Part shown: piece by piece, positions 1-8,166 of the stretch
How positions within the stretch are numbered: the stretch's first letter is position 1
How the letters are laid out: the number at the start of each line of letters is the position of its first letter
DNA from: Bacillota bacterium
GTDB lineage: Bacteria > Bacillota > Clostridia > Acetivibrionales > DSM-1351
DNA: 36,954 bases
Direction: 5' to 3'
NCBI GenBank assembly: GCA_023397905.1
Contig: JAEWSZ010000139.1
Coordinates: 1-36,954 of the forward strand
Translations under genes and position numbers: made by a program
Notes under the pieces: generated by a model
What the model was told of the DNA's origin: nothing
Databases searched by the model: none
What the model saw: the letters and a program-made list of their open reading frames with translations, nothing else

Positions 1-27
1 TCTGTTCTTCTTTGTATCCTGCGACAT
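1..27 (-). CDS. 5' end of a gene downstream of the FliK-like gene (partial)
   Basis: Only the first nine codons are inside the window, reading MSQDTKKNR. A GGCGGAG ribosome binding site lies 8 nt upstream of this ATG. An in-frame ATG at 31-33 is only 2 nt from that site and is less likely. In clostridia the gene after the rnhB/FliK-like pair is often a small FlhB C-terminal-domain protein. The basic start would fit that, but nine residues cannot prove it. Confidence 0.4.
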
Positions 28-75
28 TGTCATTTCTCCGCCTTCTTAGGAAGGTTTATTTCTAAAATAAGTGAT

Positions 76-2028
76 TTAAATTGTAATATCGATATTATTC
101 GGACTTCTGATGAATTCTTTTTTAGCCTCCGCCTCAAAATTAACTATATTGATGGGCTCATCCATGAGTCTGTATGTAAAATCAACAAGTCTGAAGCCCT
201 TTTCCAGCAAATTGTTGTACAGGAGCCTGTGATTCTCTTTCAGAACGCCGAATACATCGCTTTTTTCCAATCTGAAATTGGTGCTTATATTCTTTTTATT
301 AACGCTCATGAGCGTGTCGATCCTTCCGATATTATTGCTGTCCAGCGAAATGAGCACCGTCAGATTGGAAGGGTCAAGCTTCCTGGATTTTGAACCTTTC
401 TTCAGCATGTACAATTCACCTGTGGTATTCTGATTGAATATGCTCAAGGGAAGCTGCACGTAAGAGCTGTAATTGTTCAGCTGGTTTATAAAGTTTACAT
501 TGCTGTCCAGGTTATTGACTATTGCGGCGGCAGCTTCTCGCAAGGACTGGGGAAGCTGCTGTACGCTGCTTTTCAGCGCTTGCAGCGCGGAGTCCATATC
601 CCTGTATAGCTTGACCGGATTTATATCATCGCTTTTCCTGTCGATTTTGACGAAGAGATTTTTCAGCTCATCCACGGCGGCTTTAAAGCTTCTGACAGGA
701 TCTGTATCCAAATTCGTATTTTGAGAGGATATCCCGGCAGGTGCTTCGCGGCCGCTGATTTTAAATATTGCGGAGCTGATTTCTCCTGCAAGCAGTTTTG
801 CCGAGGCAAGCTCCTCAGGCTGTAGTCCGCCTTTACTTATCATCGCCTCCAGCTGCCTGCCTGCTGCGTTTAAAAGCGGCAAATCAGCCTCAGTGGGGGG
901 CTGGCCTTTTAACAGGTTGTTTATACGCGCTGAAATGCTTCCGGGATCTCTGAGCTCCGGTCCATTTAAAGGATCCTGTCCAACGCTGCCCATACCCGGA
1001 CCTCTCACGGAAGTATTCGTTTCAGCGGTATTATTTACATTGGAATTGCCCGTATTCAAATTTGCATTTTTCAAATCGGTATTGTTTGCATTATTTCCCG
1101 GGACCGGATACTCCATTGCATTTTCAGTTCCGGCCTTACCGGCGCCTGTGCTGTTTGCAGCCGAAGCCGTATTGGAATTCACACTTAAATCCATATTGGC
1201 ATTCGGGGCCGCAGCTCCGGGATTTTTTCCTGCGGCGGCGCTTCCATCGGGATTTGTATTGTTGGCCGGACCTGCACCGTTTGGACTGGCAGAAGCCGGA
1301 GCAGGCGCATTTCCTGAAGCAGGTTTTGCCTGTCCGTCATTGCCTGGGCCAGTTAATGAAATGCCTTTTGAGGCCAGTTCCGCAGCCAGCTTCTCCAGAA
1401 GCCTGCCCACCTGGTCAGAACCGGAATTTAATGCGGAGGTCCCGCCGTTCTCTCCGTCCATGAGCTTAATCAGCTCAGTGATATCGTTTCCGACTTTCAT
1501 CCTGCCGGCCAATAAATTCTGAAGCTGCTTTATGCTGTTTTCACTGTCTGATAAATTTGATGCCTGGAGAAATGCCGCCGCGTCAGGCTTTAAGCCGGAG
1601 TCCTTGTTTACCAGTTCCTGCATTTTGGACATGGATTCGGCAGTGACGGGAACATTCTGCTTCTGTAAGGCCTGGGCCAGCTGTATATTTTCATCCGTAA
1701 CAGGTATTTTTAATGCTGTCAGAGTGTTCTTTATGCTTTCAAGCGCCTGATCGGCCTGGGGCTGAGCAGCCATGGAAGCGGCTTCAAATGCCGGTTTCCC
1801 GTCTACAGTACCCTTAAAAGTGAAATTTACAAATTCACCTTCGGAAGCATTTACGGGTGACATGGCCGCAGCAGTTACCCTGGAACCGTCAGAAAGCTTC
1901 AAAGTCAATTCGCTTCCCGAATTCTCCAGTACCTGCGCCCTGATCGTATCACCCGGCTTCAGTTTATTCACAATATCTGCGCCGCCGGCTGAATTAGCCG
2001 GAGCCGCAGTAAAACCGTCAATTCTCAA
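76..2028 (-). CDS. FliK-like flagellar hook-length control domain protein
   Basis: A 650-residue protein of unproven role. The last ~120 residues resemble the C-terminal Flg_hook domain of FliK: a short QLPLSIF segment, GELYMLKKG, a strand with NNIGRID, and an LLEKGFRL helix. The first ~90 residues form a beta-rich segment starting LKPGDTIRAQVLENSGSE. The middle (about residues 235-350) is low complexity, rich in Ala, Pro, Asn and Gly, as in FliK length rulers. The start is TTG, with GGGAGGTG about 8 nt upstream. It follows rnhB by about 100 nt. Similar proteins are common next to rnhB in clostridia, so it may be a housekeeping relative rather than a true hook ruler. No flagellar genes are visible nearby. 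Confidence 0.6.
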   Translation of the reverse strand: MRIDGFTAAPANSAGGADIVNKLKPGDTIRAQVLENSGSELTLKLSDGSRVTAAAMSPVNASEGEFVNFTFKGTVDGKPAFEAASMAAQPQADQALESIKNTLTALKIPVTDENIQLAQALQKQNVPVTAESMSKMQELVNKDSGLKPDAAAFLQASNLSDSENSIKQLQNLLAGRMKVGNDITELIKLMDGENGGTSALNSGSDQVGRLLEKLAAELASKGISLTGPGNDGQAKPASGNAPAPASASPNGAGPANNTNPDGSAAAGKNPGAAAPNANMDLSVNSNTASAANSTGAGKAGTENAMEYPVPGNNANNTDLKNANLNTGNSNVNNTAETNTSVRGPGMGSVGQDPLNGPELRDPGSISARINNLLKGQPPTEADLPLLNAAGRQLEAMISKGGLQPEELASAKLLAGEISSAIFKISGREAPAGISSQNTNLDTDPVRSFKAAVDELKNLFVKIDRKSDDINPVKLYRDMDSALQALKSSVQQLPQSLREAAAAIVNNLDSNVNFINQLNNYSSYVQLPLSIFNQNTTGELYMLKKGSKSRKLDPSNLTVLISLDSNNIGRIDTLMSVNKKNISTNFRLEKSDVFGVLKENHRLLYNNLLEKGFRLVDFTYRLMDEPINIVNFEAEAKKEFIRSPNNIDITI

Positions 2029-2058
2029 AACCGGACACCTCCCTCATACCCTCGTCAT

Positions 2059-2126
2059 AAAGTCAATTACGTTGAAACCTTCTATTCAGGCGAAAGCTGT
2101 TTCAGGCAATTATGTGAATTGACTTT
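2059..2126. repeat. inverted repeat between rnhB and the FliK-like gene
   Basis: Ten-base arms AAAGTCAATT (2059-2068) and AATTGACTTT (2117-2126) are exact inverted copies, 48 nt apart. The right arm overlaps the rnhB stop codon. The left arm sequence recurs at 8111-8120 and, minus one base, at 22943-22951, always intergenic, so this may be a short dispersed repeat family. Confidence 0.4.
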
Positions 2127-2889
2127 AAATAAGATTTTTTACAAAGCTTAATCTATGTATCGGACAAAGTCCGAATTTTTTAATAGCGGAAATATGCTGA
2201 GGGGTGCCATAACCTTTGTGAATGGCAAAACCGTACTCTGGATATTGGGAGTCCAGCTGCTTTAAAAGCCGGTCTCTTGTGACTTTTGCAAGGATAGATG
2301 CCGCTGCTATGGAAAAACTCAGGCTGTCGCCTTTTATAATGGGCTGCTGCCTGGTTTTAATATTGTCCAGCCTGACGGCGTCCAGCAGAATACAGTCCGG
2401 CGGAGTTTCCAGCAGGCTTAGGGCATCGGTCATGGCTTTTTTTGTGGCGTTTAGTATGTTGATCTCATCCACGCACTTTTCATCAACAGCTGCAATGCCA
2501 TAGGACAACGCTTTTTCCTTGATCACGTCAAAGAGGCTTTCGCGCTGTGCTTCGGTTAACTTTTTAGAGTCGTTTACGCCTTCTATTATGACTCCCTCCG
2601 GGAAAATGACGGCAGCCGCGACCACCGGCCCTGCCAACGGCCCCCTTCCGGCCTCGTCCACTCCTGCTATGAATTTATATCCCTGGCTCCGGGCCTGGCT
2701 TTCAAAGGAAAGCATTTTATGAAGGCGTTCCAGTTCGGCGTTGTGCTTTTCCAAAAGCCTGTGATATTTCTGCAAAAGCTTGTCTGCAGCTGCGGACCTT
2801 TCGTCAAGGGACGTCAGGTATTGAATTGCTTCCTCCACAGTTTTCTCCTTAACTGTTTCCTGGATTTCTTTTAAGGTTAATTTGGACAT
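2125..2889 (-). CDS. rnhB: ribonuclease HII
   Basis: Cleaves the RNA strand of RNA-DNA hybrids, including single ribonucleotides left in DNA. The catalytic motif DEAGRGPLAGPV, the NDSKKLT segment, LLDAV and the SIAAASILAKVTRD helix are all present, ending with the family's HKGYGT segment. A ~70-residue N-terminal extension rich in Leu, Glu and Lys precedes the catalytic domain, as in Bacillus-type RNase HII. The ATG at 2889 is preferred because GGAG lies 6 nt upstream; the upstream ATG at 2901 has no good site. It follows the YpmS-like gene and rbgA in the usual Firmicutes order. Confidence 0.95.
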   Translation of the reverse strand: MSKLTLKEIQETVKEKTVEEAIQYLTSLDERSAAADKLLQKYHRLLEKHNAELERLHKMLSFESQARSQGYKFIAGVDEAGRGPLAGPVVAAAVIFPEGVIIEGVNDSKKLTEAQRESLFDVIKEKALSYGIAAVDEKCVDEINILNATKKAMTDALSLLETPPDCILLDAVRLDNIKTRQQPIIKGDSLSFSIAAASILAKVTRDRLLKQLDSQYPEYGFAIHKGYGTPQHISAIKKFGLCPIHRLSFVKNLI

Positions 2890-2960
2890 TATGTGCTCCA
2901 TGAAAATTATATTCTATATTCAGTTCATATTAACAACCAAAAGGGTTAAACTTCGTAATG

Positions 2961-3656
2961 CTAATTCAGGAATTGCTTGAATTGTTCGGGCAGTACCAGA
3001 TCTAATGATTTGACCAGGTCCTTGATATTATTTATGGAAAGCTCCACACTCAGCTGCAGTTTTTCATCCTTTATCTGCAGATCCTTGAAGGTGAACTGCT
3101 CAGAGTTGTTATTGCTTATATACACATTTTGACTTTCGGCATTTACATAGTAGGAACTGTTTCCCGAGAGGTCCAGCAATTTCAGCACTGTCTTTGCCGG
3201 AATGCCTAGCTTGCCTATTTTGACGCTTTCAATGTGGATTTTTATTTTGTTATCCTCCACGGAAGGCAAAAGTCTGAAGGAATACTGGACGGGCAAAACT
3301 TTCAGAAGGGTGCTGTCCAGCTTGATTTCGATTCTGCCATCCACAAATCTGCCGCTGTGACCGTCAAACTTCATTTTTCCCGAGCTGCTTTCCAGCTCCT
3401 TTACCAGCAGATCGGTCAGGCCGGATAATTCATCCTGGTCAACGGTAATATCAACATTGCTGTTCAGGCCGGTAATGGCCGACTTTACGGCTTCGCCAAG
3501 CTTAGCGGTCTTAAATGCCTCCAGACTGTCGTAGCCGGCAACCGCCCGGGTAGGCTCCAGCCTTGGATTGGAGCTGACAAGATAGACCAGCGTTATCACC
3601 GCGGCCAAAAGAATTAATATTATAAAAGATAGAACAGGTCTTCTTTTTCTGCGCAA
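2961..3656 (-). CDS. membrane-anchored YpmS/DUF2140-like protein
   Basis: A 231-residue protein. A basic N-terminus (MRRKRRP) is followed by one hydrophobic segment (about residues 8-28), so the rest should lie outside the membrane. The C-terminal part has the alternating beta pattern and a KIKIHIESVKIGKLGIPA-type segment that recalls the YpmS (DUF2140) family. The function of that family is unknown. The start is probably TTG, with only a weak ribosome binding site upstream. It sits between rbgA and rnhB, all on one strand. Confidence 0.5.
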   Translation of the reverse strand: MRRKRRPVLSFIILILLAAVITLVYLVSSNPRLEPTRAVAGYDSLEAFKTAKLGEAVKSAITGLNSNVDITVDQDELSGLTDLLVKELESSSGKMKFDGHSGRFVDGRIEIKLDSTLLKVLPVQYSFRLLPSVEDNKIKIHIESVKIGKLGIPAKTVLKLLDLSGNSSYYVNAESQNVYISNNNSEQFTFKDLQIKDEKLQLSVELSINNIKDLVKSLDLVLPEQFKQFLN

Positions 3657-3681
3657 TTCAAGTCACTTCTTTCAAGAAAAA

Positions 3682-4539
3682 TTATTGATTTGGTTTCTCA
3701 AGGGTGATTTTCCCTATCTTTCCGCCTCTGAACTCGTCCAGTACGATTGCCGATATCCTGGAATAATCAATCTGACCCTTGGAGATAATGCAGCCTCTTT
3801 TACGGCCCACAGTTTCCAGCAATTCCAGAGGTTCTGCGTTTTCTATGGCTTCGGGTTCAAGCTTAAAGCGTGCACGCAGCTCGCCGGGATACAATCTGGA
3901 GAGCCTGTAAAGCAGCTCCATTGCCACTTCAGAGGTGTCCATGATATCGTCCTTTATAGCTCCGGTAAATGCCAGGTTCAACCCGACCTCCTGATCCTCA
4001 AACTTTGGCCACAGTATTCCGGGAGTATCTAGAAGCTCCATTTCGGAGTTTATCCTGATCCACTGCTTCCCTCTTGTGACTCCGGGCCTGTCTCCGGTCA
4101 CAGCCGTGGCCTTTCCGACGATTTTATTTATAAACGAGGATTTGCCCACATTGGGAATTCCAACGACCATAACTCTCACAGGGGTGAAGAGCTTCCCTTT
4201 TGCCCTGTCCCTCTGGATTTTTTCGGACATCAGGTCCCTTGCCCTTGTCTTCACTTCATTGAGTCCCTTGCCGTTTATGGAATTTATCAGGATACAGTTG
4301 ATTCCCTGCTCCGCATACCACTGCACCCATTGTCTGGATATGCCGTCATCCGCAAGATCCGATTTATTAAAAGCCACCAGCCTGGGCTTATTATTGATCA
4401 AGGTATTAATTTCTGGATTTCTGCTGCTGAAAGGTATCCGGGCGTCAAGCAGCTCTATAATAACGTCCACCAGCTTTAAATTTTCTGCAATAAGTCTTCT
4501 GGTCTTTGCCATGTGACCCGGAAACCATTGTATATTCAT
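3682..4539 (-). CDS. rbgA: ribosome biogenesis GTPase RbgA (YlqF)
   Basis: A circularly permuted GTPase that acts late in 50S subunit assembly. It starts with the family's IQWFPGHMAK segment. The G motifs come in permuted order: NKSD (G4), then GIPNVGKSS (G1), then DTPG (G3). The C-terminal helical domain is complete and the 285-residue length is normal. AAAGGAG lies 7 nt before the ATG. It follows lepB by about 85 nt, which is the conserved rplS-lepB-rbgA-rnhB order. Confidence 0.95.
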   Translation of the reverse strand: MNIQWFPGHMAKTRRLIAENLKLVDVIIELLDARIPFSSRNPEINTLINNKPRLVAFNKSDLADDGISRQWVQWYAEQGINCILINSINGKGLNEVKTRARDLMSEKIQRDRAKGKLFTPVRVMVVGIPNVGKSSFINKIVGKATAVTGDRPGVTRGKQWIRINSEMELLDTPGILWPKFEDQEVGLNLAFTGAIKDDIMDTSEVAMELLYRLSRLYPGELRARFKLEPEAIENAEPLELLETVGRKRGCIISKGQIDYSRISAIVLDEFRGGKIGKITLEKPNQ

Positions 4540-4625
4540 TAAATTCTCCTTTTATATAACTATACTACTTAAGCGCAGATATACCCATTCAGGCAATATT
4601 TCTGCACTGTGAAGCGGAATATTGC

Positions 4626-5297
4626 CTATTTCAGTCCGCCGAATTGTGAGAAGGGCCAGATCCGCAATACAGCCTTTCCTATCACGGAATCTATATCTAT
4701 AGGTCCGATCTGTCTTGAATCAAGGCTTGATTCCCTGTTATCGCCCATTACAAACATCTTGCCTTCTGGTACGGTAAAAGGAAGCTGCATTCCGTGTGAT
4801 TCGGTGCGGCCCTTTGCATAGGGCTCATCCAGCTTTTTAAAATCCGTGTCGCCGGCTGATTTTCTGTATACATAGCCGTCTTCCCTGATATCAATCTGGT
4901 CACCGGGTAAACCGATTACTCTTTTTATATAATCCACCTCGCCGGGGTTCTTTATGGGCAGGTACTTGAAAATACTCTTGAATTGGCCTTCTTCATGCAT
5001 AAAAACGATTATGTCGTTGTGCTTTGGAGTGCTGAAAAAGTATCCGGTTTTGTACACTATTACGTTATGGCCCTCATAAAGGGTATTTTCCATAGAAACC
5101 ATATTTACCTTATAGGTAGAAAATATAAATGCCTTGATTATCATTGAAATAAACAGTGCCGCAATAACTACCAGACACCACTCAAGGATTTCTCTCCTGA
5201 CAGAGTTTTTCTTTTTGGTTTTTATATCTTTAAGCGCTGTGCTTTTATCTTCTTCATTGATTTTATCAAAATCATTTTCGATGTTCTGATTTTCCAT
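4626..5297 (-). CDS. lepB: signal peptidase I
   Basis: Membrane protease that removes Sec and Tat signal peptides. In the 223-residue form, a ~35-residue charged cytoplasmic tail is followed by one transmembrane segment (about 40-60). The catalytic serine is S68 in NMVSMENTL and the lysine is K125 in DYIKRVIGLPGD. The GDNRESSLDSR box of the family is also present. The ATG at 5297 has GAGGTG nearby; the frame stays open upstream to 5456 but that part lies across the promoter and is not expected to be coding. It has its own promoter after the rplS terminator. Confidence 0.93.
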   Translation of the reverse strand: MENQNIENDFDKINEEDKSTALKDIKTKKKNSVRREILEWCLVVIAALFISMIIKAFIFSTYKVNMVSMENTLYEGHNVIVYKTGYFFSTPKHNDIIVFMHEEGQFKSIFKYLPIKNPGEVDYIKRVIGLPGDQIDIREDGYVYRKSAGDTDFKKLDEPYAKGRTESHGMQLPFTVPEGKMFVMGDNRESSLDSRQIGPIDIDSVIGKAVLRIWPFSQFGGLK

Positions 5298-5352
5298 GCG
5301 GCTCACCTCGTAAGTAATTTGATTTGGAGAATTCATATTCCCGAACGTTACT

Positions 5353-5381
5353 ATTATATATAAAATTGCAGAAATATACAA
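5353..5381 (-). promoter_or_regulatory. probable lepB promoter
   Basis: On the minus strand TTGTAT, a 17-nt spacer and TATAAT lie about 55 nt upstream of the lepB start and just after the rplS terminator. The -10 is consensus and the -35 is weak. Confidence 0.5.
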
Positions 5382-5419
5382 ATTACATTTATTTGACGAT
5401 TGACAATACAAATAAAATG

Positions 5420-5452
5420 AAAAAACCCGAAGGACAAAATGCCCTCGGGTTT
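5420..5452 (-). terminator. intrinsic terminator of rplS
   Basis: Minus-strand stem AACCCGAGGG / CCTTCGGGTT (one G-U pair) with a 7-8-nt loop, followed by a run of T. It lies just after the rplS stop codon. Confidence 0.85.
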
Positions 5453-5470
5453 CCATAGCTTTGAAGCTTA

Positions 5471-5818
5471 TTATCTGTCAAGTCTTTCCTTAACTTTGGC
5501 AGCCTTGCCGACTCTATCACGGAGATAGTAGAGCTTGGCTCTTCTAACAACACCTTTTCTGACAACATCGATATGATCGATTCTGGGTGAGTTAACCGGG
5601 AAAATTCTTTCAACACCGACACCGTAGGATACTCTTCTAACTGTAAAAGTTTCCTTTAAGCCGGAACCTTTCAAAGCTATAACTGTTCCCTCGAATACCT
5701 GGATTCTTTCCCTGGTTCCTTCTTTGATCTTAGCATGAACCTTAATAAAATCACCGATTTCCAATTTAGGAAGGTCTGTTCTTATCTGCTCATTTTCAAT
5801 TGACTTTAATATATCCAT
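5471..5818 (-). CDS. rplS: 50S ribosomal protein L19
   Basis: Component of the 50S subunit near the 30S interface. At 115 residues it is full length, with the family segments RIQVFEGTVIA and FTVRRVSYGVGVERIFP and the end segment RAKLYYLRDRVGKAAKVKE. GGAAGGAGG lies 8 nt before the ATG. In most Firmicutes it directly follows trmD; here trmD lies 29 kb away and rplS has its own promoter and leader hairpin. Confidence 0.97.
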   Translation of the reverse strand: MDILKSIENEQIRTDLPKLEIGDFIKVHAKIKEGTRERIQVFEGTVIALKGSGLKETFTVRRVSYGVGVERIFPVNSPRIDHIDVVRKGVVRRAKLYYLRDRVGKAAKVKERLDR

Positions 5819-5893
5819 TTTTATTTCCTCCTTCCTCTCCTAGACGTTCGTGCCTCTTATTATTTCAGAAAGAATCTTCCAAATTTTTCAGAA

Positions 5894-5920
5894 GTATAAT
5901 ATTCCGAAGAAATATTATAC
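5894..5920 (-). promoter_or_regulatory. rplS 5' leader hairpin (possible L19 autoregulatory leader)
   Basis: A perfect 10-bp AU-rich stem (GTATAATATT / AATATTATAC) with a 7-nt loop lies in the rplS leader, about 75 nt before the start codon and about 35 nt after the promoter. There is no T tract. Firmicutes rplS genes often carry an autoregulatory L19 leader; whether this hairpin belongs to that family needs a covariance-model search. Confidence 0.45.
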
Positions 5921-5957
5921 CTTGGGCAGAGGACCGTCCGTAATACGCACGCATGAT

Positions 5958-5987
5958 ATTATAGCATAAAGATTTGCAGTGTGTAAA
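5958..5987 (-). promoter_or_regulatory. rplS promoter
   Basis: Minus-strand TTTACA, 18-nt spacer, TATAAT. This gives a leader of about 130 nt before rplS. It explains how rplS is expressed after being separated from trmD. Confidence 0.75.
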
Positions 5988-6057
5988 GAATTTTTTTTAA
6001 TCCAGGGTTTTTTTGATCTCTTCCATCACTGATATCAAACCTTGGAGGAAAAATATG

Positions 6058-7110
6058 CTAGATTCCTCCCTTTTTGAATTCCTTCTGAAATTTGGAAAGC
6101 TGGCGTCCCCACTGTTTCTCCTGCAGCCTCAGCTTCCCTTCCTTTTTCGCCTCAAGATGTGCAAGCTCTCTCTGAAGCTTCTGCCAGCTTTCCCATCGTT
6201 TCTGCTCAAGTCGTCCGTCTTTGAGTGCTTCTATTACCGCACAGCCGGGCTCCCTTTGATGGCTGCAATCGTGAAATCTGCACAGCGCGGTCAATTCCTC
6301 CACATCACCGAACATCATATCCATGCCTGTATCCGCCTCCCAGAGCGATAAGGTTCTCATGCCCGGGGTATCCAGTATCAGGCCTCCGCCGGGTAAGAGA
6401 ACAAGCTCTCTGTGGGTTGTGGTATGTCTGCCCCGGCTGTCGTCATTACGTATTGACTGTGTTTTCAGAAGCTCTTCTCCCGCCAGGGTATTTACCAGAG
6501 TGGATTTGCCGACGCCTGAAGACCCCAGTAGCGCCACGGTTTTACCTTTTCTGAAATATCTTCCGATGTCCTCCATCCCCAGGCCGGTTACGGCGCTTAC
6601 GGCATGAACCTCCACCCCCGGAGCGGTATTATATACCATGGACATTTTATCTGCAACATTCTCACAGCAATCGGCTTTTGTAAGCACCACCGCCGGAGCT
6701 GCACCGCTGTCCCAGGCGGCGATCATGTAGCGTTCCAGTCTTCTCATATTGAAGTCCTTGTTCAGGGACTGAATGAGAAAAACGGTGTCGGCATTTGCCG
6801 CCACGATCTGTTCCTTGACTTCAATTCCGGCCGCTGCCCTGGAGAATTTTGTCTTCCTGGTCAAAACAAAGCTTATGCATTTATCATCCCCCGGGAGCCG
6901 TTCCAGGGCGATCCAGTCTCCGACAGCTATCTGGTCGGCATTGTCAAGCTTCCGGACAGGCCTTCCCACACTTATTTCCCCATCATTTGTAACAACTCTG
7001 AGCATTTGCCCGAAATCGGCAACCACTCTGCCTGCAATCATTCCTGCAGTATCTTTTTCCTTCCACTGATTTTCGAAAAAATCATTCCAGCCATATTCAT
7101 CAATATTCAT
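6058..7110 (-). CDS. rsgA: RsgA-family ribosome small-subunit GTPase
   Basis: A circularly permuted GTPase of the RsgA (YjeQ) family, which acts on the 30S subunit. The N-terminal OB-fold is about residues 20-80. G4 (TKAD), G1 (GSSGVGKST) and G3 (DTPGMR) follow in permuted order. The C-terminal zinc site is CRFHDCSHQREPGC, followed by a basic coiled tail. The 350-residue length is longer than the ~290 usual for the housekeeping copy, and it lacks the usual thiamine-phosphate/rpe neighbours, so it is probably a second RsgA. Its start overlaps the stop of the small basic gene upstream (TGATG), so the two are likely co-translated under the same attenuated leader. Confidence 0.88.
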   Translation of the reverse strand: MNIDEYGWNDFFENQWKEKDTAGMIAGRVVADFGQMLRVVTNDGEISVGRPVRKLDNADQIAVGDWIALERLPGDDKCISFVLTRKTKFSRAAAGIEVKEQIVAANADTVFLIQSLNKDFNMRRLERYMIAAWDSGAAPAVVLTKADCCENVADKMSMVYNTAPGVEVHAVSAVTGLGMEDIGRYFRKGKTVALLGSSGVGKSTLVNTLAGEELLKTQSIRNDDSRGRHTTTHRELVLLPGGGLILDTPGMRTLSLWEADTGMDMMFGDVEELTALCRFHDCSHQREPGCAVIEALKDGRLEQKRWESWQKLQRELAHLEAKKEGKLRLQEKQWGRQLSKFQKEFKKGGI

Positions 7111-7259
7111 CAGTAATCATCCTTTATAGATTTCTTTTCATCCTGCCTTCGTTTCTTTTTGTTCTTCAAACTGTTTTCCTGAACTCTTGTCCTGGGATTA
7201 ATCACCCAGCTTCCGCGTATTTCCTTCATATAATCAAATGTGGTCTTCTTCTTGGCCAT
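7110..7259 (-). CDS. small basic protein upstream of the RsgA paralogue
   Basis: A 49-residue protein beginning MAKKKTTFDYMKEIRGSWVI and ending in a Lys/Arg-rich tail that includes KNKKKRRQDEKK. AAGGAG lies 8 nt before this ATG; an in-frame ATG at 7265 is too close to the site. Its TGA overlaps the rsgA start by 1 nt, so the pair are coupled. The charge suggests RNA or ribosome binding, but no family was recognised and no function is claimed. Confidence 0.75.
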   Translation of the reverse strand: MAKKKTTFDYMKEIRGSWVINPRTRVQENSLKNKKKRRQDEKKSIKDDY

Positions 7260-7370
7260 ATTCATCACTCCTTTTCAAATTAAGCACACCATGTGTATTG
7301 TGTGCCGGTAATACATTATTATGATTTTCCTTCTTTCAAAATAAATTTTCCTGAACCCCAAAAAAGGTAT

Positions 7371-7402
7371 AAAAAATCCGCAGGGTAACGACCTACCTGC
7401 GG
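7371..7402 (-). terminator. second intrinsic terminator in the rsgA leader
   Basis: Minus-strand stem CCGCAGG / CCTGCGG around an 11-nt loop, followed by ATTTTTT. It lies about 110 nt before the small basic gene and downstream of the first terminator, so transcripts from the promoter at 7762-7791 must pass it. Confidence 0.75.
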
Positions 7403-7485
7403 AATAGTATTTTATTCACGAAGCCCGCGGCTTCCGGATTACGGAATATGGCTGCCGGCTTTATAAATATGCCAAAAAATGCAAT

Positions 7486-7510
7486 AAAAAAACACGCTAC
7501 TCTAGGCGTG
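7486..7510 (-). terminator. first intrinsic terminator in the rsgA leader
   Basis: Minus-strand stem with arms CACGC / GCGTG, extended by a TA pair and one bulged base, followed by seven T. It ends the first ~265 nt of the leader that carries the 11-codon upstream ORF. Confidence 0.75.
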
Positions 7511-7678
7511 CCAACATTTATTTTCAGATATCCTCAAAACCGTTGCCGTAAATACACATCCGGCTTAGTTTGAGTTAATCATCGCTGCATTTTACACGAT
7601 TCAGGTTGCTCGAAAGAAGCTGCACCGGTAGCGAAATAACGTATAACCTCATTTCCTGATACCTGTGCCGGTATTAAG

Positions 7679-7714
7679 TTAACGGAAAAGCACCTCAACA
7701 AATTTTACAGACAT
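7679..7714 (-). CDS. 11-residue leader peptide (upstream ORF)
   Basis: A short ORF, MSVKFVEVLFR then TAA, with a strong GAAAGGAG ribosome binding site 8 nt before the ATG and a near-consensus promoter about 50 nt upstream. It is followed by a structured ~165-nt segment and an intrinsic terminator. This is the layout of ribosome-mediated attenuators, in which a stalled ribosome changes leader folding. The inducer (for example a ribosome-targeting drug or an amino-acid shortage) is not shown by the sequence. Confidence 0.6.
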   Translation of the reverse strand: MSVKFVEVLFR

Positions 7715-7761
7715 TAAAACAACTCCTTTCAAATAATTTGTATTAATTAAAATACATATTA

Positions 7762-7791
7762 ATTATAGTTTATGCTTCCATACATTGTCAA
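7762..7791 (-). promoter_or_regulatory. promoter of the rsgA attenuated unit
   Basis: Minus-strand TTGACA, 18-nt spacer, TATAAT: both boxes are consensus. The predicted start near 7754 gives a leader of about 495 nt before the first structural gene. Confidence 0.8.
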
Positions 7792-7961
7792 TAGGTTTTC
7801 AGAATGCAGGAATCAGTAGTCAGTTGTCAGGATTCAGAATGAAATGCCAAAGGAATAGTGGAATAGTCAAGACATAGGTAAGTAATTATATTCAAAACAT
7901 AGGTAAAAGATTTCATTAAAATTAAGGTGAAAACAATAAAGAGGAGGTTCCTCATTAATAA

Positions 7962-7990
7962 TTGTAATTATATTCATATTATACTATAAT
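7962..7990 (+). promoter_or_regulatory. candidate forward promoter for the DUF4282-like gene
   Basis: TTGTAA, 17-nt spacer, TATAAT on the plus strand, about 175 nt before the start of the forward gene. The surrounding DNA is very AT rich, so chance matches are possible. Confidence 0.45.
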
Positions 7991-8111
7991 ATGGTCCATA
8001 TACTTTAATAAATTCATTTGTACCAAAAGTAATTGCTCAAAAATAATCGTTACCATTTTTATGCTATACCGCTTGCAGCAAAAGTTTATCATATATTATT
8101 ACATAATTATA

Positions 8112-8134
8112 AAGTCAATTACTATCGGCTTTCA
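8112..8134 (+). repeat. 23-nt repeat, copy 1
   Basis: The 23 bases beginning AAGTCAATTACTATCGG are identical to 22943-22965 in the same orientation. This copy lies just upstream of the DUF4282-like gene. It lacks the full palindrome seen in the other copy. Confidence 0.6.
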
Positions 8135-8166
8135 ACCGTAATTGGTTTTGTAAAGAAAGGATTTGT

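Larger units (their letters stand above)
7260..8166. other. 907-nt non-coding region between rsgA unit and DUF4282-like gene
   Basis: The left ~530 nt is the minus-strand rsgA leader (promoter, upstream ORF, two terminators). The right ~370 nt is AT rich and holds a direct-repeat-like stretch (CAGGAATCAGTAGTCAG region near 7808), one arm of a 14-nt inverted repeat (7827-7840), a forward promoter candidate and a copy of the AAGTCAATTACTATCGG repeat. Confidence 0.6.

Noticed and set aside
893..1522. Plus-strand ORF of 209 codons opposite the FliK-like gene
   Set aside because: It is a shadow of the low-complexity GC-rich part of the minus-strand gene, has no ribosome binding site and has a skewed Ala/Phe/Pro-rich composition.
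6000..6057. Terminator after rsgA (CCAAGG/CCCTGG long hairpin)
   Set aside because: On the minus strand the stem is followed by A-rich rather than T-rich DNA and contains a mismatch, so it does not fit an intrinsic terminator.
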